Under the pieces are notes generated by a model, which worked only from the letters and a program-made list of their open reading frames with translations, did not search any database and was not told where the DNA came from. From Hyaloscypha bicolor E (Eukaryota; Ascomycota; Leotiomycetes; Helotiales; Hyaloscyphaceae): a stretch of DNA of 64,000 bases. Below, piece by piece: positions 22,260-32,856 of the stretch (positions are counted from its first letter, which is position 1; the number at the start of each line of letters is the position of its first letter). Location: positions 868,001-932,000 of the forward strand of contig NW_020194557.1 of assembly GCF_002865645.1 (NCBI RefSeq), written 5' to 3'. A program made the position numbers and the translations under genes.

Positions 22260-23210
22260 AATTTGGCCCTGAAATCCACTTAATTATCTAGTATCCCTTA
22301 TACTCCTATATTCCTAAAATATACTCTTGCTTATTAGTAAGCCCCTATTCTAGTACTAACCTTCTAAACAGCCCATTTAAGAAAACTCTGGTAATTATCG
22401 AATTTCCTATACTTCCGGTAATAATATTATTGAATATAGGCCTTTAGATCGCTAAAGCTCTCCTTAATTAGGTTAAAATCAGGTAAGTATAGGGGAAGAA
22501 ACCGTATCCAAATACTATATTATCTAGCTACCTCTTTAATCCTTTATAAATTAGAGTAATATATCGAGGCATTATCTATAATTAGAACTAATTAAGGACC
22601 TAGATATAGTATTATTATTGGAAGAACTTGCTCAATAATAAACTCCTCAAAGATCTCTCTAGTACAGGTGCCTTTAAAGATTATAGATATAATATATCTA
22701 TTAATTATATATACCGGAAGAACTAATATTCTATTCCTTTTACTTAACTAACGTTTTACCTGAATATGAACCCCTTTATTTATTTATCTATACATTCGAT
22801 CGCCGGTTCGTTTATTACTTCCTAATTCGTCTATATATACTAATTATAAGGCCATAAAGTCTTGGAGATAATATTACTAATATACTCTTAGTTCTGTATT
22901 CCTCTATATAGCCACGACCTTTAATTGCTTTCTTATAACCTTAATCCTCTTTAAAGCTTATAAAACCGTAGATTAATTAACCTTAATATTATAGACTTTA
23001 TATAAAAATTCGGCAAGCTCGTCTTAATACCACCAGGGCTCTTTATCCAAAATATACTTTATAGCCTGCTTCATCTTCCGAGTAATAATACGCTTAGTAC
23101 CACCAGAAGGGGCCTTAACCGGTTTATTCGCCAATATATGCCTCTAATAGTTATATATAGTCTGAACTATGGTATTATAGTCGCATGCTAGCTATTAAAT
23201 AAATCGTCCA
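22260..23210 (-). pseudogene. DDE_3-type Tc1/mariner transposase of element 1, RIP-inactivated
   Basis: Reading the minus strand from about 23210 gives an HTH-like part (KEPWWY, VYNIKVN, STVL). Next are YIDELGSNKRTG near 22805-22835 (first Asp), VLPVYIINRYIISIIFKGT, the second Asp in LIIDNAS near 22570-22590, and FLPLYLPDFNLIKESFSDLK near 22450-22500 (Glu region; intact relatives read SPDFNPIEESF). Many in-frame TAA/TAG codons and Glu-to-Lys changes fit G-to-A RIP on the coding strand. The order and motifs are those of fungal DDE_3 transposases. It is not functional. Confidence 0.8.
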
Positions 23211-23648
23211 GAGGGTCGAGGGCCGGCGCCACGTAAAGCATATTTGATTCGATATACTATATCTGCTGCTAAGTATATAGGCATGGCAGTAGAAAACCCT
23301 TCTATACGAAGTTAGTATAGGTGCTCCCCAATAATCTGATTAACTTACTTTATACGTTTACGTCATAGTTATAATGCAATTCGCGGTTCGATTATTTGGT
23401 AGAATACGCGACGCGGCAAAAATCGCATTTTGTTGGTTCTCGCTAAAAAATCGCATTTTAAATGGTGTTTCGCATACGGCTGTAAATTTACAGCGATATG
23501 CGAAACTAGCTTTAAAACACCATTTTTTACCGAGCTTTGGAAATCGCGTCTGGAGAGAACGATTACTAACCATAGATTTCCAATTTTTGTAATTACTCCA
23601 CAACCACTTTATTAATTCATCTGTAATACTGCAAAATTAAAGTTTGCC

Positions 23649-25150
23649 ATGCCTCCCGCAAGATCCTCCAAGCGCCTGCAAGCCAGAGCACCTTCTCCTG
23701 AGAAATCTCCGAAACGGGCGTACCGTCCTAATAGGAACACGCTGGCCGAATTCAACGCGTCCCAATCACTCGTACGATAGCGGAAGAGACCCAAAAAGCA
23801 AGCTATAGCACCTATAAACGCCCCTGAACCCGAAATCGAGAGAGATCCGGTACCTGATACTCTAATTATTATTCCAAGTAACTCTCTAGTTCCCCAGACA
23901 TCTTCCCTTAATAATACCCTGCTCCCAAAGCGTGCTAAGAAAGTAATATAACCTCCTCTTCCGCTATTTAATTCTTTAATTAAGCAAGAAGCACCCTATA
24001 ATATATCTATATTTATAATTCCGGTTATAGATAATATATAAAAAGAAAAAATATTCTCAAAGATTATGGATATTAACTTTACTATACGGGACGATTTTAA
24101 TAATTTATAAGCCTTTCTTTATATTAAGTATATTAGAGAGTTTAAAACTATTTATAACCTCTAGCTATACAAGAAACCAAAGTTATCTTACTAGATAATT
24201 AGAATTAGTAATTTTAAGGTAATTAATTTCATATATATTAATAATAATAATTCTTAGCTTAGTCTTTTAACTATACTTTATTAAATAGAAAAGAATAGTA
24301 ATAGAAATCGGAAGATATGCCATAAGATCTATATAAATATAATATATAGGATATTTAATTATTAAAAGACTTCTTCTCTAAGTACAAATAAAGTAAAAGG
24401 TAATAGAACTAAGGGCAAATCTAGACTGCATATTATATAATCTATAAGACTCACTTCCCTTAATATTAATAATAATCTCGAGCTTCCTTTATATCTTTCT
24501 TTAAAACTATAAGACTCTATAATAAATTAATAACTTTAAGAGAAAGCAGCCCGTAATATAAGCCTTCTAGCTTAAGAATATATTTATTAAAAGATATTCG
24601 TATAATATTTTTATAAAGACCTTAACTATCTCAATTACGGTTCTTACTACTATAAGATAAGCTTATTAAAAGAATACTATAAAGTTATATTAAAGTAATA
24701 AAATAAGTAGGCTACTTTAGTTAGTATAATTCCCGAAATTATAATTAATATATTATTACCTAATTAGATAGCTTACTTTCTTTAAGAATAGCAAAAAATA
24801 AAGAAGAAGAAATAAAGTTAAAAGAAGGCTATAAAAAAGGATATACCTACTTTTATATCTACTTCTATATAAGTTTAACTAATTATTATTTAATAACCTT
24901 CCTAATAACCATAATATCCTTTACTACTATACTTTAATTACCGTAATAAATTCGGTTTCCTTAAAAGTTAGTATTACCATAATAGCCCCCGTACTTTTTA
25001 TTATTAATAGTACTTTTATTCTCGACTCTTTTCCCGTAATCCTATACCTTAAGCCTTATCCCTAATTCAATATCCTATAGTTAATTTCCTTCCCGATTTC
25101 TAAGACTAGTTAATAACTATAGCTAGTAAGAATAAGGAGAATATTAATAA
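23649..25150 (+). pseudogene. Unrecognised second ORF of element 2
   Basis: ATG 23649 starts MPPARSSKRLQARAPSPEKS, then PKRAYRPNRNTLAEFNASQS and a TAG, followed by readable fragments such as PEIERDPVPDTLIIIPSNS. It is clearly homologous to the ORF at 20000 in element 1. Downstream stretches (for example REFKTIYNL near 24135 and KGKSRLHII near 24415) are only remnants. The end is not defined. Confidence 0.5.
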
Positions 25151-25879
25151 GGCTATATAAGTAATTAAGGAAAAGAATTTCAAGATTAATTAATTAAAAA
25201 CAAGCGAAATAGTAGCTATACTTTCGTAAAAGGGGATCCCTAGTAATACTATTATCTTTATTTAATCTCAAGTTTCTTAATAGAAATCGAATTAATATAC
25301 TTATTAGGAAGTAGCTTAAGGCCTTTATACTATAGCAAATCATAAACTAGCTAAATAATATAAAGAGCTATATATAAACTCATATATACCGGATTACTTA
25401 TAAGGAAATTATAAATACTTTACTTTAAAGAAAGGAGAATTATTCCATTATTATAAGTATTATATATAATATAATATATTTCTGTTTTCCTTATTTTATA
25501 ATTATAATATTATCTCGTTTATTTCTTTAATCTTTTTTTATTTTATAATTTAATATATATTTTGGGTAAAACTCTAAATAAGAAATTATACTAAGTAAGG
25601 TAATTCGTAAAATCTTTATAAAAACATTAAAAAACATATAAATAAAAAGAGCTTTTATTTTATAGACTTTTAATAAAATTAAATAATTTTAATTCTTTAA
25701 AATTAGTATAAAAATATACTTAATTAGAGAATTTGCTTTATAAATTAATATTATAAGAAGTAAATTTTATTATATATTATTAGTAAAATATAAGTAAAGT
25801 ACAAGAAACCAAGCATATATTATAATAAAAAGCTATATTCCTAATAAATAAATACTTCTCAAAATATACCTAAAATAGC

Positions 25880-26840
25880 CCTAATTATCTAGTACTTTAT
25901 ATATTCCCGTATTTCTAAAATATTCTCGTACTTAATAAGCTATAGTAGTACTAGTTCTAATCTTCCGAATTACTTATTTAATATATTTTTAATAATTCCT
26001 ATATTTATTATACTCTTTTTAATATATATAATATATATAGGCCTTTATATTACTAAAGCTCTCTTTAATTAGGTTAAAATCGGGCAAGTAAGAAAGAAGC
26101 TAGTATATCCAGATATTCTGGTATTAATAAGCCTTAATAATTCAATCCTATAATTCGTAATAAACTAATATATTATCTATTATAATTACTAATTAGGGAG
26201 CCAGAAAAGAATTATAAAAAGATAAAAGCTATTTAATAATAAAGTCCTCAAATATAGCTCCTATTAAACTACTTATAAATATAATAGATATAATATACTT
26301 CTTAATTATATATACCGGAAGAACTAAGACCCTTTCTTTCTTTTAAAGCTAATAAGATACTATTATACGAACTCCTTCCTCTATATATCCTATTATTCAA
26401 TTACTATTATATCTATTACTTCCTGATTCGTCTATATAAATAATTTAATTTGCCATAAATTACTAAAGGTTATTCCGCTATTAAGTTCTTAGCTCTTTAT
26501 TTCTTTATATAACCATAATTGCAAGCTTCTTCCATATAATATTAATATGCCTTAGAAGCTTCAAAATTATTAATCTATTAATAGTAACCCCAAAAGCTTC
26601 TAGTAAGAACTCTATAATCTCGTCCTAATATAACCAAGGCATCTTAATAAGAAAGTAGTAAATGGCCTACTTTATATAAAACGTAATTATCCTCCGAAAA
26701 CCTCCTAAACGGCATATAATAGGTCTTCTAGTAGTAATTTGTCTCTAATAAGTATATATTATCTAAATAGTAGTATTAAAATTAATAGCGAGTTATTAAA
26801 GATAAGTTTTATTAATAATGGCTTCGGGATTATATAGGGT
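25880..26840 (-). pseudogene. DDE_3-type Tc1/mariner transposase of element 2, RIP-inactivated
   Basis: Minus-strand fragments in order are YIDESGSN near 26415-26435, KERVLVLPVYIIKKYIISII near 26300-26345, GAIFEDFI near 26245, IIIDN near 26170-26190, and SYLPDFNLIKESFSNIKAYI near 26040-26100. These match the fragments in element 1 motif for motif, but with different surviving residues, so each copy was mutated independently. Stops are frequent throughout. Confidence 0.75.
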
Positions 26841-27101
26841 ATTCTCGATTCGCCTAACTACGTATAGTAGCAAACGAATACCGGGCTTGGGTACTAATAC
26901 TATTAGGGAACTAAAGATAGGCAGGCAATCTATTATTCAATTAACTTACTTCTTAATCTGGAGTTATGGTTATTGAGTAATTCGCGATTTAGTAATATTA
27001 GGTCATGCGCGACGCGGCTCCAGACGCGATTTCCAAAGCTCGGTAAAAAATGGTGTTTTAAAGCTAGTTTCGCACATCGCTGTAACCGAGATCCACAGTC
27101 A

Positions 27102-27372
27102 ATGCACACCTCACTAAAAATTACCCTACCACCTTCAAAATTCGATAAAATAGTCAGCGAACAAGATATCGAAAAGGCGATTAATGCGCTGAATGCGCAA
27201 TTGACCCCTAATTATGGCCAAGTTACTAGGGATTTTGGTATCGAGCATATAACCCTCATGTGAAGGCATAAAGGCATATATGCCTCCAGACAGGAAGTAA
27301 CCTCCCTATTATAAACTCCTTACTAATACACAAGAGGCTCTCATTAGTCAAATTAACAAGCATAAGGGCTGC
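27102..27372 (+). pseudogene. Fot1/pogo-type transposase N-terminal fragment
   Basis: The frame from ATG 27102 reads SEQDIEKAINALNAQ, YGQVTRDFGIEHITL, stop, RHKGIYASRQEVTSL, and further on TNTQEALISQINKHKG. This is the helix-turn-helix (psq-like) region and the start of the CENP-B-type domain of Fot1/pogo transposases. In-frame TGA and TAA codons and loss of the rest of the gene show it is dead. It begins just past the TA that flanks element 2. Confidence 0.6.
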
Positions 27373-28165
27373 CATAACAGGAGCCATGTCGACTGGTACT
27401 CTTTCAGGGGCTCTTACTGCGTCGTTCGCGGGACCCATCGGGTGGGCCATCGTCGGCGCTGATGGATACACCTGGGACTGCTGGAGTGCCTTCATATCCT
27501 CCACCACATCCCAACCGTCATCTCTTGAAGTCGAGCTCTCTAAACCTCCAAAATCTGACCGAGATAATTGTTAGGATTTGAACAATCGATGCCCCGGTGT
27601 GGATTTTTAGTAAAGATGGTATTCTAGTTGGATTAAGGATATTAGTATTGCGCTCAGTTTTGTGTGTTATGTGCTTAGTTCGAAGGGGGTTGGCGCTTCT
27701 CAGCTTCGCGCCAGAAAATTGCCAGTGGTGGCTATGCACCTTGGATGTTTCCATATGAAGTTACTTGCATCAAAGTGGTGCCCATCCATAATTGCGTCAT
27801 TGGTTGGGGTCAAGCAATTTCACGCCATGAGGCTCAGCTGAACAAAGTCGATTGGCTAAGGTTTGGCAATATGGCACTTGCCGTTCTTTTGCAGGGCAAA
27901 GATGTTTCACAATCGCCAATTATAAATACCTCGTTGAAGGGGAGTAAGAAAAGAAACGCGGGATCCCAGGGTGGGGCCTCGCCCAGTCGCACAGGCACCC
28001 TATTACATATGTAGCACTCTGCAGTGTTAATTCCTCATGATCCCAAATCTCGTGCCCCGCTCGACTTCCCAGCTCCAAAAGCCCAGAATTAGCTACACAC
28101 GCACGAGTACCGCGAAATATTATACCTCGCAGCTTGGAGCAGGCGGGATAGTCTCCGAATCTATC
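27373..28165. other. Upstream region of the GTPase-patatin gene, no other gene supported
   Basis: Two overlapping frames near 27256-27574, one on each strand, are low in complexity and show no family. The patatin gene frame is itself open from an earlier ATG at 28037, so its 5' leader probably lies here. Confidence 0.4.
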
Positions 28166-31100
28166 ATGGCAATCCACACAATTTGTCTAATGTGCCGGGA
28201 GATTGGGCCTGATAGAGTGTTGTGTAACATTTGTGAGCATGAATTCTGCTCGGACTGCTGGGAACATTGGCCATTGCACACGGATCTCGGTCGAGGGTCA
28301 CAGGTTCATGAGAAAACTAGCTTGGGGTTGAGTAATAAGGTCTGCAATTCTCTTCGACCCCGGAGAACACTCGACGAGGAAGATTCGCTCCACAGAGCGG
28401 ATCACGTAACGACGTGGTTCGGTGTTTCTCGTGCCGATGGACAGCAAGATAGTGATGCTACATTCATGGACCATGGTCGGTATGCCCAGCTCATGGCTGA
28501 ATACCCCCCCTCGACTCGGACACGCTTATATCCGAGCTTGGTATCCTTTGTTGGTCAAACAGGTAACCAATTAGTCTTACGCCAGAGGATTCATCGTGGC
28601 TGATCTACTTCAGGAGCGGGGAAAAGTAGCTTGATTCATTTGTTGATCTCTGTAAGTTAGTTCTTCCAGCACCAAAATATAAAACGATTTCTAATAGGGC
28701 GTTTCTGAAATTAGCTCAACAATCCTCAAAATATCGCGCTTCAAACCCCAGTTGTCGGGTCCGCCTTCGCTGGCAATCAACCAACTTCCGGCGACGTTCA
28801 CCTCTACAAAGACCCGAGGAGCTCCACCGACGGGAGCTTGAAGCCAATTCTTTATGCAGACTGCGAAGGGCTAAATGGCGGTGATGCAAACCCAAGATGC
28901 CACTCTGCAGTGGAAGAAAGCTCCACAGAAAGTCTTCGATACCACCTTTTTTCCGTTGCGAAGATAGTGAGAACAAAGATTTGGGCCGGGACCAACAAAC
29001 CAACAACAAGGCAATACATTGTCACTAATTTGTACTCGCGCATACTATACACATTTTCCGACACAATCGTATTCGTTTTGGAAAATTCCAGGTAAGATCC
29101 AACATTAGACTGGCTACGCGCAATTGTCCGAAGCTTCAAACCAAGACCAAGCTGATATTGAATAGAACAATTGAAAACGTGACAGAGATGTTATTAAAGT
29201 GGGCTGACACAGCAATTGAACGTTCGACAAATAACCCAAGCCTTCCCCACGCAATCATCGTACTTAATAAAACAGAAACTGCTATTCCTGACGAGGATTG
29301 GGATCAGCTGAAGACAACAAACTTCCTCTTTGAAAGCATGGACAGAAGTCTTCACACACTCGACAAATTTAAACCATACCTCCAGAAATGGGAACGACCA
29401 GGGAGAACACTGAACACGAAAGGGTTGCTCCAATGCTATTACACCACAGTACAGGCTATTCGCATACCCAACCAAGCTGCTGGGATTGGCAGGCCAAACA
29501 AGGTTGACGCTCAGGTTTCTGCCCTGTATCGCCAGATTGGCTTGAATGGTGCGCAAGCTCAAAGGAAGAAATTGAGAAGCCGCATGCTTTTGAATGCGGA
29601 TCAATTTGATCCGTACCTTCAATTCGCGTTCAAACACTTCTCATCCCCGGCTGGCCTCGAGAAGCCATTCGACTTCGTTCAAGCATCATTCCTAAACTCC
29701 CCAATCTCAAATACTTTTGGGGATCAAATAGTCAAGGTTGGACGCCATTTAAAGACATTCCATCCCACGATGGAATTCGGAGAAATATTAAACACTCTTA
29801 GCCCCTTCATCGCATCTTGCATCATGCTTGATGCTACCAGAAATGGCAGAGTTGGCAATGCCAATGTTATTCTTCCGCAGTATGTAGAGCATTGCAGGAA
29901 TGCTATCGAGGGCGTGAATCTAGACTGGCCTTGCAGCTTTCCCGGTTGTGTAAACCGCCGATCAGGGCACAGCCTCGGCCATCAGAATAGCAATGGGCAA
30001 CTCATAGGTATATCGGCTCCTACAGACGGTGACACTGGATTAGGCAACTTTCAAGAGGGCTCAACAAGCTATCAGAACCCGACGAACGAGCGCAGCTTTC
30101 TCATGAAATTGGAACAAGACTTAGCAAATCTTCTCAATCGGCGTTCGGATTCTGGAATATTCCTAGCCCCTGAGGTTTATGATCTTCACAAAAGCGAAGT
30201 CCGACTCTTCTACGAGCAGCACGGCGGCAATCGTGGTGCCTTGGCATTCCAAGATAATGTGTGCTGTGTGCTGTGTCTTATGGGAGCTGCAGTTCATCCG
30301 TTGGCATGTGGCCATGTAATTTGCGAGGGCTGCTTGACAAATTATGGAACCCAAGTGGAAGGCGATGGGAATTACATTACCAGGATTGATGAATGCCCCA
30401 TGCATTCGCACTTACCATGGCAAGCACCTCTTATCATTAGAGCAATTCCGAAAGAAGCAGGAGTGAGGCTCCTGGCATTAGATGGGTATGTGTGTTCCGA
30501 GTTCATCCTGTCGCTTATATCGTCTAATTCTTTACAGAGGGGGTGTTCGCGGGATTTTACAACTCGTGGCTCTAAAGCATCTCGAGAGACATCTTGGCGA
30601 GAGAATTCCAATTCAGTCATTCTTTGACCTGATTGTAGGGACTAGGTATGGAATGATATTTTTTTCTGGCTTTCGGACTCGCTGAAGCTTTCCGAGACTG
30701 AACTAAATAATTCATAGTGTAGGAGGAATCATTGCAGCTGGTTTAGTCTCGAAGGCATGGAGTGTGACCGAATGTCGTGAACGGTTCGAAAGCCTTTGCG
30801 GCCAGTCATTCAAACTCAGAGTTATTCACAAATTGGTACCGATTCCTGGCATGCAGGTTCTCTTCGACCGATTTGATACATATGCTCTAGAGTCGTCGCT
30901 CAAAGAAGCTTTTGGGCCGTTTGAATTCCTTTTTGGTGGTAGACCAACTTCCTTCCAGAAGAGATTCGACACAAAAATTGCACTCACATCCTACTCGAGT
31001 GTGGGCGGTCCATATGTATTTGGCAATTATAATCGTACTCAGACTGGTGAGTGGTATTGCGATACTCTTTTCATACTTAATGACGCTGATAATCTGCTGG

Positions 31101-32242
31101 CATTGCAGAGGCTCATTCTACTAAATACAACTTCATGCGTCCTCCACACCCGCAACAGGAGTTAAAGACGTGGGAAGCGTAAGGGACACTCATCTTACCC
31201 TATCTGAACATCAGACTAATGCACTTCAGTGCCCGAGCAACGTGCGCTGCGCCGACCTGGTTTTCAGGTTACTTCCACCGAGGAACACAAAGGACTTTCT
31301 TGGACGGGGGCCTATACACCAACAATCCCATTGGCATTGTTGATGAGGAACGCAAGTTTCTGTGGTCTGGTCACACAATTGATGCAGCTGTTTCGCTAGG
31401 AACTGGACACAACCCCCTTCTAGCGGAAATCGCGGAACAAAATCAGGGGAGCACCGGATTTCGCGATCAGCTTCAAAACTTCATTCTGAATCAGATGGAG
31501 AGGTTAGGCTCAGTATATCGGATAGCTAAAGTGGCCTACGATCATATAGAGAACAGCTTGGATTCTGAAAGGACCTGGAAACATTACTACCAAGATCTGG
31601 ACGATTCCAGAAAGGCAAAATCTTTTCGCCTGAACCCTCTTCTTCCAGCACCAATCCCAGAACTTCACGAGGTTGATAAGATGGAAGAACTGGCAGATCT
31701 TGCAGACAAGTATTGGAAGGAGCCTATCCGCAAAGCGGAGCTCTGTAACCTTGCGAGAAAGCTCCTAGCGTCCTGCTTCTACTTTCACAGAATCTCCGGG
31801 CAAATTCAGCCAGGGGGAGAATACGAAATTCGAGGTACTGTACAAATCCTTCATTCCTAAAACAGTGCTTTGCTTCCCGCTAACTCTACTGATTACATAT
31901 CCAGGCTTCATTTACTGTCGATTTCCACGCTCTTCGGAGTACAGGGAGATCCGCGGGCTAGCCTTTTCCCTGAAATCTCAAAGCTCACAACATAGCTCTG
32001 AGTTTCCATACTTCAAGATTGAAGATTCGAGGATCACTTCTGGGAAGAAGATTCAAATTACACCGGAGGTCTTCGAAAATATGGAAACGAACAACACGTT
32101 TTGCCTGACAGATGAACCGTTTGCTTTCCGCACTTCAAGCTGGAACAGTGTTGTGGATATCTCTTTGTGTTTTGAGAGGCAGGCGCGCCAGCCAATCAGT
32201 GGATTTCCCAAGAGCTTCGGAGCGGATAACAGCGAGGTATAG
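28166..32242 (+). CDS. Multidomain zinc-finger / dynamin-like GTPase / RING / patatin-like phospholipase
   Basis: Nine exons (28166-28562, 28614-28651, 28715-29091, 29166-30485, 30538-30645, 30718-31046, 31109-31178, 31230-31834, 31905-32242) give 1193 residues; the in-frame ATG 28037 would add 43. An N-terminal Cys/His module (CLMCRE to CEHEFCSDCW) precedes the P-loop GQTGAGKSS at about 130-138. GDVHLYKDP follows, then DCEG at 194-197 (G3-like) and VLNKTE near 303-308 (G4-like). A CSFPGC-x-H-x-H cluster lies near 526-543, and the RING-like CCVLC to CGHVICEGC is near 638-678. The patatin domain has DGGGVRG (709-715), the nucleophile S747 in GTSVGG and D904 in DGGLYTNNP, so the Ser-Asp dyad is complete. 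Predicted activity is GTP binding and lipid acyl hydrolysis. A sensor-effector role is inference. Confidence 0.85.
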
Positions 32243-32626
32243 GGATGCTAAAGAGGCGAAGGATATGGCCCCCACGAATTGCAAGAGACGGAACGATTTG
32301 GTAGTGATACGTTAGGAAGTCATCGTGAACGGCGTCAATGATTCACTATATCTCGTTATTCTTTATTAACATAAAGAGCTCATCGATACTCAAGTTTCTT
32401 CACATTCTAACGATATTCTCCCCACAAGTTATCACATGGAAGAATAATTTTCTTTTCAAAGTGCCGGCCTGCAATTTATCGAATTAGGGTCGGATCTTAG
32501 CTAGGGTATTGTGGAAGGGGCCACGACAATTATTAGCTCCCTTACTGTGGGACAGAGTACAGCCCTACCTGCGACAAATGTAACAGAAACGCCCTCACAT
32601 TCTAGTGCAGACCACGGTGCCCGTTA
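32243..32626. other. 3' flank of the patatin gene; holds the downstream end of a split GNAT gene
   Basis: No complete gene is present. Minus-strand bases just left of the transposon (about 32630 down to 32600) read TGTVV, continuing the GNAT remnant that lies right of the transposon; stops follow soon after. Confidence 0.45.
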
Positions 32627-32856
32627 CCTCTGTTCACGCCCGTTCGTCAATACGAGCGGTTTACCAATCGGGCGCTACGATTGGTCAATCGGCCTTCCGA
32701 TTAATCAATCGTAGCTCCCATTAATCAATAGGAAATGGAATACGATTCGCAAGCCACAGTGGGTCCCGATTAATCAATCGGGGGGCCGATTGATCAATCG
32801 CATGGCCGATTACCCAATCGGGTAATATTGAGGTCTCGGGAATAGTAAAAGCTTTA

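Larger units (their letters stand above)
19841..23482. mobile_element. Tc1/mariner-type element 1 (3.64 kb), two ORFs, RIP-degraded
   Basis: The left end CAGCCGCATGCGAAACACC (19841) has its inverted copy ending at 23482, and similarity extends about 70 bp inward. TA flanks both ends (19839-19840, 23483-23484). Inside, the minus strand carries DDE-transposase remnants and the plus strand a second ORF beginning at 20000. The first ~500 bp and last ~250 bp have normal composition, while the interior is A+T-rich with many stops, consistent with RIP (CpA to TpA). The length is well above the 1.3-2.4 kb usual for Tc1/mariner because of the second ORF. Confidence 0.85.
23491..27082. mobile_element. 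Tc1/mariner-type element 2 (3.59 kb), sister of element 1, RIP-degraded
   Basis: The left end CAGCGATATGCGAAACTAG (23491) is matched by its inverted copy ending at 27082; TIR similarity extends about 68 bp. TA flanks are 23489-23490 and 27083-27084. The TIR differs from that of element 1 but is alignable (CAGC-x-x-x-ATGCGAAAC start and a shared TTTTTTA-x-CGAG block). Only the 8 bp TAAATTTA separate the two elements, and their layout is the same: unknown ORF on plus, transposase on minus. The interior from about 23830 is even more A+T-rich than in element 1. Confidence 0.85.

Noticed and set aside
19841..27082. LTR retrotransposon as explanation for the A+T-rich block
   Set aside because: There are no direct LTRs and no reverse transcriptase remnants. 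The ends are inverted with TA flanks, and the gene remnants are DDE_3 transposases.
27256..27574. Overlapping frames on both strands right of the Fot1 fragment
   Set aside because: They are low-complexity and mutually antisense, with neither showing a family pattern; the minus-strand one resembles a disordered tail but has no supporting exon.
28037..28165. ATG 28037 as the start of the GTPase-patatin gene
   Set aside because: It is in frame and possible, but the 43 added residues are Ser/Thr-rich without similarity. MAIHTICLMC at 28166 directly precedes the zinc module. The choice is not certain.
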